In this document: positions 45,763 to 57,000 of the stretch, piece after piece
Layout of the letters: each line of letters begins with the position of its first letter
Position numbering within the stretch: position 1 is the first letter of the stretch
DNA from: Arctopsyche grandis
Lineage: Eukaryota > Arthropoda > Insecta > Trichoptera > Hydropsychidae
Assembly (NCBI RefSeq): GCF_051622035.1
Contig: NC_135360.1
Span: 13,506,001-13,570,000, forward strand
Length of the DNA stretch: 64,000 nucleotides
Direction: 5' to 3'
Translations under genes and position numbers: made by a program
Notes under the pieces: model-generated
The model's input: only the letters and a program-made list of their open reading frames with translations
The model's database searches: none
Told to the model about the DNA's origin: nothing

Positions 45763-46790
45763 CAGGGCCGGTGATGAATGCTTGGCGCCTTTATAAAAAA
45801 AATTAAGTAAAAAGAAATGCAGATAAAATTGCGAATAATATTTCGAGCTGGAAATGGCAAAAAATGGGGACCACTGTAACTATAATTGATAAATTCTTAA
45901 TTGAGTTATACATTTATTATGGATCTACGTGACGAGCCGGAATGTTAAATTACCGAAAACGCAAATATCGGAAGGCAAAGATCGAAAATCGAAAGATCTT
46001 AAGTCGAAAGATCAAAAAAAAGGGTGCATGGTAAACGGTACATACTCACTTAATTTGCGCGAGCAGGATACAACAGGAACAAGAGGAACAGGCTTTTCCT
46101 CCCGTATTCTGCGCGCGCACATTAATACGGGAGGAATCGCCTGTTCCTCTTGTTCCTATTGTATCCTGCTCGCGCAAATTAAGTGAGTATGTACCATTTA
46201 CCATGCACCCTTTTTTTTGATCTTTCAACTTAAGATCTTTCGATTTTCGATCTTTACCTTCCGATATTTGCGTTTTCGGTAATTTAACATTCCGGCTCGC
46301 CATGGAGACCGATTTATTATATAGATATGTATATACATATGTACATATATTCGAACATTATTTACATTAGTCAAAAAGGATTTAGCTGTTTTTCATTTTA
46401 GAAATATCCTGCCTCTGGAATGATCGAGTATTATTTTATTATTATATATATTTTATTGAAACTATCGCAATAAGTTTTTTATTCATTACAGTGAACAGAA
46501 CCACTGATCGCAGGTAGTTCCTGATTAATTTCAATTTGGCAAAAGTTCTCTTTCTTATCAACTGAAATGGGAAAAGTCAATTATGTATATATAAACAAGG
46601 TAAATGCGGTTGACCAACTAAACGGGAAAATCATATAATAATACAGATAAGCAGGAGGTGTGGTTTTGTGCTATACATGTGTGTGAATTTTTCGATTAAA
46701 AATTTATCACATATGTTTTAACGTCTTTCAGACGCCTTTTTTGTGATATGTGTACATCGCAAACTTCGTACACACTACCAGCCGGCCCTG
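45763..46790. mobile_element. hAT element (CAGGGCCGG ends) carrying a nested foldback element
   Basis: Ends are CAGGGCCGG (45763) and CCGGCCCTG (to 46790), with flanking cttgtatc (45755-45762) and attgtatc (46791-46798), 7 of 8 identical, as expected for an 8-bp hAT duplication. The same termini bound the older copy at 14876-15798. Inside lies a complete foldback element (45921-46311). The remaining interior is non-coding. Confidence 0.8.
45921..46311. mobile_element. Foldback element, copy 1 (near-complete palindrome)
   Basis: A 391-bp element is almost entirely one inverted repeat. The left arm (gtgacgagccggaatgttaa, cgaaaacgcaaatatcggaa, ttaatttgcgcgagcaggat, aggaacaagaggaacaggc) is repeated inverted in the right arm around a centre near gcgcgcgcac at about 46115-46125. 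The flanks carry atttattat on both sides (45912-45920 and 46312-46320), a 9-bp duplication. Nine-bp duplications with very long inverted repeats fit foldback or Mutator-type elements. Similar open frames on opposite strands (45929-46186 and 46046-46303) merely reflect the palindrome. Confidence 0.85.
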
Positions 46791-46798
46791 ATTGTATC

Positions 46799-47801
46799 CC
46801 ATATAATAATGAACAGATATGTTTTTCCTCAATGGTGAATTTATAAATTTTAGATCTTTTAAACATGTTAGGTATATCCTTACAGACTTCCTGAATCCGA
46901 CTTCAAATCCGAATTCAATAGAAAATGATTATTATATTGCGGTTTTGCAAATCAATATGTATATAGATGCAAGGCGAACTTGCAAAGGAATTCGACCACA
47001 GCGCTGTCTCGATAGTTACGAGATGAAATTAGTCACATTAAATCACGGTCAAAATATTTGAACCTGTTACTTGAAACCTTATTCATGTACATAAATTTAA
47101 ACCTTACTCACATCAGGATATAAGTAGATTAATCACTATGTTTGGTTTTTACGTTGGTTCATACTATTTTATTATACTATTATAAGTAAATATGCTGTAT
47201 TAGTGAATAAAATCGCCAATTTTTAAAAAAGTTAATTCAGTACACAAATTCACTCAGTGATCCACCATTGCACATAAATCATCTATTTGCACTCATCACC
47301 AGACTTGGGCGGTCAGGATACTTTACTATTGTAAACCTTTTTATTTTGCTCTCTTGCTTTGTAGGACAATGGTAATTGGCAAAAGTGAACCATTTTTATT
47401 GTGGGTTAAAGCATCCTGGCCGCCAAAGTCTGCACATCAATTGGCTTATTTAGTTATCGAACTGTGTCAAGGATCTCTTACTATCGGGAAATGTATATTT
47501 ACATGCACAATTTTATGAAATAACGAATTTCTATTAACGTACATAAAAATAAAAATAAAAATCCAAGAAGATTCGATTATTTCTGAGAATCTGATTGAAA
47601 CTAAATTTGAGTACAACCGATATGCACAGCATCGGTTATATATACATACATACTCATATTAATCTGTGTTATGATTGAAAGGTCATGACTCCAAAATATT
47701 TAATAGAGATAAATAAAAGAAAGTAAAACTTCAAATTTGTCCACTATTCAAATAAAAGTTTTCAATTTAGAGCCGCTAAATTTGAAATACATAGGTATTA
47801 T
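46799..47801. other. AT-rich spacer
   Basis: No gene is seen. The open frame at 46819-47061 has no recognisable domain. Confidence 0.4.
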
Positions 47802-48995
47802 CAGTGCCGGTTTTAGGGGGGGGGCTGGGTCGGGCAGCGCCCGAGGGCGCTAAATAAGTTAGGGCGCCGCTCGATTAACCAAAAGGGCTTTAAAATTTAA
47901 AATTAGAGCGCCAAAAGCACCTTTACATTCTAAACTCAAACATTTATACTCGGCAAATTCTATTCATTGAGTGAAGGCGCATTCCCTTCCGTATTATAAT
48001 TAACGTATATAGCCAGCAGCATAGTTCGGTCGTTAAGCTTCTGCTTAGCGTCGAAAGGCGCCGGGTTCGATCCCTGGGCCCAGGCCTCGAATGAAAATGA
48101 ATTTTTCAGAGTATGCTGTTGGTCAGACCTGGATTTGTGACTCCAGGTTGATCGTTTCCTATCAGAGTTTGCCAATTTTCTCTGATTTCATTGTTGAAAC
48201 GGTTCCTGGAAAAAAATTGGCTAAAAATCCTTCCTACCTACTATGTCACCACTATTTGAAGTATGATTGATGTACAATAAAATGTATGTACAATTCATAG
48301 ATGTCTCGTTAATTTGCGAGTTTTTCAGTGTCTCGTAATTCAACGACTTGTAATAAAAATGCTGCATTTGTAATTGTAATTTGTAATTGGCCATTGGAAG
48401 GCGCATTGGGATTTATCTGTAAGGCCTTCCTGGTATATATGTAAAAATAAAATAAAAATAAAACGTTTCTCTGTGGCAGCTACAATTTAAATCTTGTGCT
48501 ATACTACGCTCCGAAACCTTCTGTAACATCGCAAACTTTTTTCGATATTCTCCGAAGATTGTTTACACTGTTTTCAGCTTCAATATATCGCTGGAAAATT
48601 TTAACTGATTACGTTCAATTATATTCCTAAAAAGATTATCTTAGATTCGAACAGTTAAACGAATATTCAAAGATGTGGGGTTTTTTGTATTTTGTAAACA
48701 ATCTACTGGATAGAGCCGATCTTCAAATTAAGCTCACTGCGAATTCAAAATCTGATATTATTAGCAATGAACTTATCAATTTAAAAGCCTTTCTTTCAAA
48801 TAAAGTTCAAGGTGAAATTAATCCATTCATTGTATTAAATTTTATAAAACAGCTAAATAGAATTATATCCAAACATTTGGGTTGCTATGCTTTTGCTGAC
48901 ACTGTAGCAAGGCCCGAAGCCCGGAAAAAGGAGGATGGTAATAATGTTTTTCTAAGGGTGTTTAGAAAAAATTGCCCGTGGGCGCCATTGGGTGT
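47802..48995 (+). mobile_element. hAT transposon of the CAGTGCCGG family, split by a SINE
   Basis: It begins CAGTGCCGGTTTTAGG (47802) and shares aagttagggcgccg, aaatttaaaattagagcgcc and, near the right end, taagggtgtttagaaaaa with the MITE at 25762-25963. The terminal inverted repeat on the right is lost or mutated (gcgccattgggtgttatc). Between the SINE and the right end, about 48480-48950 (+) reads as the middle of a ZMYM1-like hAT transposase. It shows SYNLNLVLYYAPKPSVTSQT and FFDILRRLFTLFSASIYRWK, then after a stop FEQLNEYSK and LTANSKSDIISNELINLKAF. Stops interrupt it, so it is a pseudogene copy. Confidence 0.75.
48010..48480 (+). repeat. tRNA-derived SINE, full-length copy
   Basis: The head contains a box A-like sequence tagttcggtcg (48022-48032) and a perfect box B GGTTCGATCCC (48064-48074), 31 nt apart, as in tRNA genes and tRNA-derived SINEs. 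The tRNA-unrelated body contains gtttcctatcagagtttgcc and ctgatttcattgttgaaac. The 3' end reads gcattgggatttatctgtaa, ggccttcctggtatat and finishes in a taaaaataaaataaaaa tail. Body fragments recur at 10860-10990 and a 3' end at 36751-36790. The copy sits inside the hAT element at 47802-48995. Confidence 0.85.
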
Positions 48996-50187
48996 TATCT
49001 AGTAACTTGTATCATAGATAGTTTTTGAAAGGGGTCTACAATATTTTCTAAAACGGATAAAATTTTTACTTTTTTTTTCATCTTTCTCGCAAGGAACTTC
49101 GGTAAATTCAAAACATTTATTCAAATTTAAAAAAAAAACTATTATATTTTGTCATTTTTGTTTCACATTTTATTAGAATATTATTAGTTTGTAAAAATTA
49201 GCCCTTCCATTATACTAACTAAGCCGTTTATTAATTAATATTAATTTTATTATCGTTTTCCATAAAGGGTCAAGCAGCTACAGACTTCGTTAGATTTATA
49301 TGTATGTACATTTTAAAGAATGCTTATAAATTCTTCACACGTTTTATACACCTTAATAACCAATAAAAGAAAATTTAAATTTATCAAAAACCAAATGCAT
49401 ATGTTTATAAATTTGAGAGGCGAATTCTTAAAAGCTATCAATTTTTTTTATTTATTTATAATTCATTTTGAAGAAGGTAATGATAGCTGTAAATATGCAA
49501 ATCATTCATTTTAAAATTTTCATTATTTTGCTGCGCTTAGTTACCAAAAAAGAAAATAAAACTTAATTATGTTTTCCTTTTTAAATATTGATTCCTGTGT
49601 TTCATTTAAATGCCAGTTCATTCTCTCTCAAAAAAAAAAAGATTTTCCATTTCTATAAAAAACGATCCCATTCAAGTAAGTTAACGTTTAATATTTTAGA
49701 ATAAGACAAGATAATATGTAAATAAGACGATTTTGTCAGAATAATAAACAGAAAAATTATAAAGCATTTTTATCACAACACGGAAAATGTGTGAGATTAT
49801 TCAACTCTGCTCCATTATCATTTGAAATAACACATGAAATATGTATAGTATATTAGTTTTTCTTTCAGTGTATCTATAATATAATGACAGTTTTAGATTT
49901 AGGCAATTGAAGTATTGATTAAATTAATTAAACAAATATTGAATGTCAATTTTTGAATTTGTATCGTATTTTAAGTTTGTTTCAGGTTTTTCCTTGAAAG
50001 GAAAAACCTGAATTATGAATGAAACCTGAGTCGATATATATACATACATATGTACATATGTATGTATTTATATCTGCTGAAAATTCAATATCTCACAATC
50101 ATGGAGCTTTGGTATCGGATTCGATTTTTCTAACTTCATTTCATAACTAATGCAAAACGTTTAAACACCGAAATATATATGACATTT
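48996..50187. other. AT-rich spacer
   Basis: No gene is seen. The short inverted repeat caggtttttccttgaaagga followed by aaaacctg (49983-50012) could form a hairpin, but nothing indicates a function. Confidence 0.4.
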
Positions 50188-50365
50188 GATTTTTAAATTC
50201 TTTTTATTATTACGAAATTATGTTCACAATACATCTTATATCTATTTTAATAGCTACTGATCTACTAATCATTTTCTATTTTACAATTTAATTTAATTTG
50301 GTTAGTAATCATAGTATCATATTATTCTACAGCATAATAGGAAAAAGAGCGTAAAAACCTAGAAA
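50188..50365 (+). repeat. Interspersed repeat family C, copy 3
   Basis: Same orientation as 36789-36985, with attacgaaattatgttcaca, atacatcttatatctatttt, aatagctactgatctactaa and ttttacaatttaatttaatt. Confidence 0.75.
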
Positions 50366-50737
50366 AATATATATGATATGATATAAATCGATATATATAC
50401 TCGTATTCGAATTTTTCTAAAAACTTTTAAACCATTCAGCTTTTCTGATATTGTTAGCCATAGAAATGATTTTTCAATGAACAAAAAAAAGTAAATAATT
50501 ATCTTGAATAAAATACTAGTGGAAAATTCTCATCGATTTTGAATACTTTTATAATTCATAATTTTCCCCCCCAAGACTTGTGTTTATGAACGTGCGTATC
50601 TTTCACGCGAAATATAGCCACAACTAGTTTTGAACCATTACGATCGTCACCAATTAAGGATCATTTTCCCGTTTCTAGGCGGGACATGCACCGACGAAGG
50701 GGGCTTGTTAAATTAGCGAGAATTTATCCCGGTTTCA

Positions 50738-50856
50738 TGACTAGTGGGAATCACCGGGTGAATTGTGGTGACCGCAAACACGTCAAGATGGCTCCGCACA
50801 GACGCAAATCGCGGAGTCGCATATAAAAGCAAACAGCTATCGGCAAGAACCAGTTC
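50738..50856 (+). promoter_or_regulatory. Core promoter of the CLIP protease gene (TATA box, initiator, possible kB site)
   Basis: A clear TATA box, ATATAAAAG, lies at 50821-50829 in a GC-rich context. About 29 nt downstream is accagttctgac (50848-50859), containing a CAGT-type arthropod initiator, so transcription probably begins near 50850, about 200 nt before the ATG at 51054. Upstream at 50747-50756 is GGGAATCACC, one mismatch from the insect NF-kB/Rel consensus. The TATA and initiator spacing is seen directly; the Rel site is only suggestive. Confidence 0.6.
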
Positions 50857-51053
50857 TGACGGGCTCGTCGGCCTGTAGTGGTTTGCGTTCGGTACTTAAA
50901 ACGTTAATAATAATCATTTAAAAACCTCGGCAGTGCAATTCAGTGGTGTGCTACGCATGTCCTGTGGCCAAAACGCTAAAACCATCAAAAAGTGCCTCGC
51001 TTTCGCGCCCAATTTAAATTCAAATATTCTTCAATTACACAAAAGCAACAAAC

Positions 51054-54000
51054 ATGGCATGCACTGTGCTCTCCTACATTTCGACGATTTTATATGTTTT
51101 GTTTTTGACGAGATCGCTTCAGGCTCAGGGTAATTGTTGCAATCATAATACCATACGAACTAATACAAAATTTCATAAACAGCGTTATCTAGTGTAGTGA
51201 TTTTTAAACTTTTCTGTTCACGGCTAATTTATCGCGGTTTGATTGACCGATCAGCACAAAAGTGTACACAATTTAAAATGTACATATATGTATACAAATA
51301 CATTTGAATTGACATATGAATATACATACATATAATTAAATTTTGTTAGCAAATACATATGTGCAAGTTATTATATTTCAAATTTTCGAACACACGATGC
51401 TTTAAAATAAAATACATTTGAATTGCGAGCTTTGTCTGACCTCTTTTATATGTACATACATACATTGTGTACGTCTCAAATAACCTGATGTGGTTAAATA
51501 GCCACAATATTAACAAATTGCTTTTCCTTAAGTTGACTTTCATATTTATTATTTCAATAGAACTTTAATTTCTACTGCATTTTAATCGTTTTATTAACGT
51601 TTATATTAAACAATTAAAATTATGTTTAAAAACTTAAAATGTGTTTTTCCACTTATAATGATTCACGCCGATTGTAAATCACTGCTTTGCCGTATATGAT
51701 TTCGGTAATGAACAAATTAACGGAACCAGTTGGACGTTGTCAAATTAAATTTATCGCTCTCGTTGCTTAATATTGTCAAATGAGGTATTCATTTGATATT
51801 TAGCTGTAAAAATCAAAGAAAAAATAAATATATATATATATATATATATACATACATATATACTAGTGTTTTTACCCGGCTTCGCCCGGTATTTGTAATA
51901 TAAACCGCTTAAACATGGCCAATCTAATAGTAAACATTTTATTAAATGTATTTGTATAGTTTTATTTTATTTAAATTTATTTGAATATTCATTTATTTTT
52001 TTATAACATTGAACGTCAAGGAATCTATGAGCCAAACAAACATACATACACACATACAAAGTCTCTTTCGAAATTATGTATTAGATGTGTGCTATTTCTC
52101 GATTGCCATTTTTATTTAAAAAAAACCGCGATGCCAGTAACTTATTTCACAGCAAAATGTGCAAGGACGAAACGCTTTACCTCGTTTTAATATCACTTTG
52201 TTGTCGATTAACGATAAAACCAGTTTTTTAATAAAAATGTTGCTTTCTCAAAGTATCATATTGGTATTTGTAAATGTAAATAAAATAATACGTATGTACT
52301 CTAAAAATTGATTATAAATTCGTAATCAAATCCAATCCAATGTGGAATTGGAACGTACATAATTTACGTTAAACGTGAAACGTTAAATTAAGAACGTGTC
52401 AATGAATTTTTAGAAATAAAATCGAGTGATTGTTACGGTCCATAGCTTCCGGTCACCTTCGTACATACATACATGTTCAAAACTCATAAATACATACATA
52501 TATATGTATGTACGGTATGTACATATGTACATATTCTTTTTTACCTGCTTTATTTTCACGGCTTTACCTAGTAAACACTTTATGATACTAATTGAAGTGT
52601 ACGTAACGTAATCCAAACGATTACAATGGTCCAAGAAATATTAACAATTTCTAGGTGTGTTTTCGTCGTAAGTACTGTAATAAAAATCATCTCAGACTTA
52701 AATATAAACAAATAAATACGCAGGCAAAAAAATCTATACATTATTATTGACATAAACTTAATCGGACGCTGATAAAACGTGTTTCTACGAGGTCATCACA
52801 ATTCGAATGGTTAACATTTTATGCACGTATACTTAACTTTTACAATAGCGGTGAAATGCTTCAATTTCACTTTCTAATTACATTTTTTAAAGAAATTTTG
52901 TGTTCAACATTTGCTATCGGTGTTTGTAAGAACTCAATTGTAATAATAAATCAATGTTTCACATGTCTGAAACAAACAGGTCTCCGTGACGAGCCCGAAT
53001 GTGAAACGCCGGAAAACGCAAATATCGGAAGGCAAAGATCGAAAATCGAAAGATCTTAAGTCGAAAGATCAAAAAAAAAGGGTGCATGGTAAACGGTACA
53101 TACTCACGTACATACTCACTTAATTTGCGCGAGCAGGATACAACAGGAACAAGAGGAACAGGCTTTTCCTCCCGTATTAATGTGCGCGCGCAGAATTTCC
53201 GATATTTGCGTTTTCCGGCGTTTCACATTCGGGCCCGTGAGGTAGACCCGAAACAAACATATAAATATAATACAATACAATGAAAAGTGGGGTTGCCAGA
53301 CCTTTTGAAAAATCTTATTTATAAATATATTATTATATGTATTATTTATAAACTACAGGATATTTAATTTTAATACATATATATTTAAAGACAATTTCAT
53401 GATATTACTGATATTATATTTAATTGTTAACTAGCAACAAATGAAAAAAAAGAGTACTATTATTTTCCATTGAAAAATTTCAGACATTTAATAATTATGT
53501 TTTAATCATTGTCATATTTACTAATTTTTTTGGGAAGGATTAACTGTTTATGTTTTTTTTTTTTTTTTTGATAATGTAATATCAAAAATAGTTATTACAT
53601 TCGAATAAAAAATGAATATTTCACATTGCAGATATCGAAGAAAGTGAAATTATTGTCTATCCGGACGATGACATTTTAACAAAAACATTTCAATCACGAA
53701 TCGACATAAATGACGAACAAGGTTAATCAATACATATAAGTAAATTAACATTTTGTGGATTCAAATTAAACACTTCATTTTATTACAAAATTATAACAAA
53801 AATATTATTAGACATGCGCACAGTATTTTCATGATGCTATCTGGCAACCTCACACGTTAAAAAAAATCATCTTATTCACATACATATACATAAACATATA
53901 TATTATCACACATTTTGTTCTCGTTCATTTGTATCAAAAATTCAAAATGCTCCATAGGATTTGTGATCAAATTTTATATATTTTTTTAGGTATGAATGTC

Positions 54001-57000
54001 GGCAGTAGGTGCATCCTCAGAAATAATACAATTGGTGAATGTCGTTTATTCAGAGACTGTCCTGAAGCTCTTATAAAGTACGTATTATTATCAAATGTAT
54101 TACAAAATATCATCAAAACAAATATTGTTTTTAAATTTTAAATTTTATCATTTATAAAGGGTTCGAGGAAGGTTGTCATTTGATAGATTTACACGATGCG
54201 GGTTCATTTACAACGATCCAATTATTTGCTGCCCTCAATTTTCATCAACCACTACAACGACAACCACATCGAAATCGACATCTTTCGGTAACATATATTC
54301 ATTTTTACAATAAAAAAAAATTATCGACTATCTATGTACATAATTAGTAGCTTGATGCACTCATTCGTCTACTTGATAGATACCAGAGGGGGAGGAGATG
54401 GGGTGGTTTCCCCAATGCGCTGGGATGGACGGTCATATGTACATACATACGTATATTTATTATTAACACCGGTTAAGAGGGCTGTACACCCGAAACCTTA
54501 ATTTTGTTGCCGTTCCTTTCTTCGATATACATATATATTGAGTGAATATACATATTGAGTGAATGCGACAATATATATCAATATACATATATATTGAGTG
54601 AATGCGACAGTTGCGCTTAGACCAGATAATACGTATTTTAAATCGACAAAATCGAGGTTTCATATTCTTCAATTTTCTCCTCCGAAACTAGACCAATTTT
54701 TAAAAAAATTTCATCATCGGTATGAGAAAGATATTTTCTATGCACTTGTGCGCGTATTTTTTTTAAATCGACCGTTAAATAAGCACGCTGGACTCTTTTC
54801 GTGGGTGTAAAAAAGAGGCGATTTTATAGATGTTTGGCGGCTCCTAGCTCCTATAAAAAAAAAATCAAAAAAAATAAAAGCACAGATGCATGCCAATGAT
54901 GGATATCCATAGCATATTAAAAAATAATATCTCTAGTGCCATAATTGAGGAAGGGAGAAGTGTAATACGTTTGTATGGACAAGACGCTGATGTCCAGCCC
55001 TCTTAACCGATGAAACTGTTTTTTAATATTACTTAATACCATTGGAATTCATTCGGTTAACCGGCTAATTAATAAAAAAATATGTATAAATTTTAGTTGA
55101 TTTGAATTCAGCTATACAGAAAAATAGAGGTAGATTGTCACAGATTTTCTACCAGATGGGTTTGTTCATTTCAACACACATATGAACGTTTTTTTCGCAC
55201 AGCTTTACTTATGTGTGTGCAAATATGAGATTTACTTATATGTGTGCGAGTGAGATACAAGGGGACTAGGTGACGTCATATCGAGTCCCCTTGTATCCTA
55301 CTCGCGCACACGTAAGAAAGGCTATGCGATTAAAACAGGGAGTTTTCCACGGTACGCCACTGATACATACATATGTAGATTTCTGAGAACAATAAACTGA
55401 TCCTTTTAGAATTTTTGAATGATTCTCAATGTTATTTACACGTGCAAGCGTCAAAAATGGTATCTGGCATTAGTTTTTAAAACTATTAGCTAATATTAAG
55501 GACCTTAATGAAAACATTATTTTTTCTGGAAAAAAAATTAAGTTAGCATAATTGACATCGATAGTCAATGTATTTTACTAGTGACCGTGTGTTTTCAGTT
55601 GCAAATAACATTTGTAAAAAATAAGAAGCATGACGAAAAACGATACATTGAATACATAATGAGTGTACTCATTGTTGTGTTTTATTAACATTTGTACATT
55701 TGTACGAAAATAATTCTATTTATGTATATATAAAAGAAACAAGTATTTTTTTTTGGTATTTCATTATTTATTGAACAAAACACCTTATTACTTTTAGTCT
55801 ACATATAAGTAACTATCAATAATAGCTATAATTATGTTATAAACTTATTACAATGCTACAATACTTACATTTTTCCAAATTGCGGTTAATCGTACAATAA
55901 CTTTATGCTAATCACCGAAAAACCGGATACCACTATTTTCCGGTTAATTGGAAACCCATATTCATATAGTTATTATATGTTTGTAAATTATATTATAATT
56001 ACAGATCCAGATGGTTTCGTATATCCAGAGGAGAATGAAAATTCTGACAATAGTATATCGCCAACAACAATCTCTTCGAGATTACCTGATATCCCTGGAA
56101 AGAAAGCTAAACAAGGTTCACGATACAATAAAAATATTTACCGCAAAATTCTTATCTATATCAGAAAATTTTAATTCATAGTGTGTAAATCAAACTTATT
56201 CGCTTACTTATATTTCAGCATGTGCTGATTACGATATGACAGTTCCGGTTCCAGTCGGCACTTATATACTCGGAGGTGAAGAAGCTGGGGAGGGTGAATT
56301 TCCACATATGGTAATTTTATTAAATATATGGAGTTTAAATTTATTTAACTTGTAAAACTCATATTTTTATAAAATTGTAGTCAGAAATTAGGCGCTTCAA
56401 TTTCAAAACATTACATTTTTTTCAAAGCAATGTCAAATCATGTTTTCTACTTTGATTTTGCTAATACATAAACATACACTGCTTTAAACAATGTAATATT
56501 TTGATAATAAATAATAAAAAAGCGATAATATAGCTTTATTACTTCATAATATGTTATAATTATTTTAAGGTTGCACTTGGATATAACAAAGATACTGGAT
56601 TAGAGTATAATTGTGGTGGAACGCTTATTTCAAATATATATGTTTTAACAGCAGCTCACTGTGTTCAGAACATAGAAAGGTAAAATATGACCTTAATATT
56701 TAACATAATATACATATTATGTCAAATATTTCATTGAAAATATATTGTTACATTTTTATGTAATTGTTTTAATATTTTACGTTTTAAATATTTATTTTAT
56801 AGAATTCCACCAACGGTAGCAAAAATAGGTACATCATATTTACTAAACGATGATGATTCTACAAATTATGCAATAGTAAGCTCTATTCCTCATCCAAGCT
56901 ATAACAGATCAATGAAATATCACGATTTAGCATTGCTAAGGTATTTTAAATGAAACCCTTTGTGATGTCGTAATTGATACACGTTAGAAAAATGACATAC

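Noticed and set aside
45929-46303. Two 85-codon frames encoding nearly the same peptide on opposite strands
   Set aside because: An automatic consequence of the foldback palindrome. No start context or homology.
48022-48074. Possible tRNA gene (boxes A and B)
   Set aside because: No acceptor-stem pairing was found. The head is continuous with a body and A-rich tail repeated elsewhere in the window, so it is a SINE.
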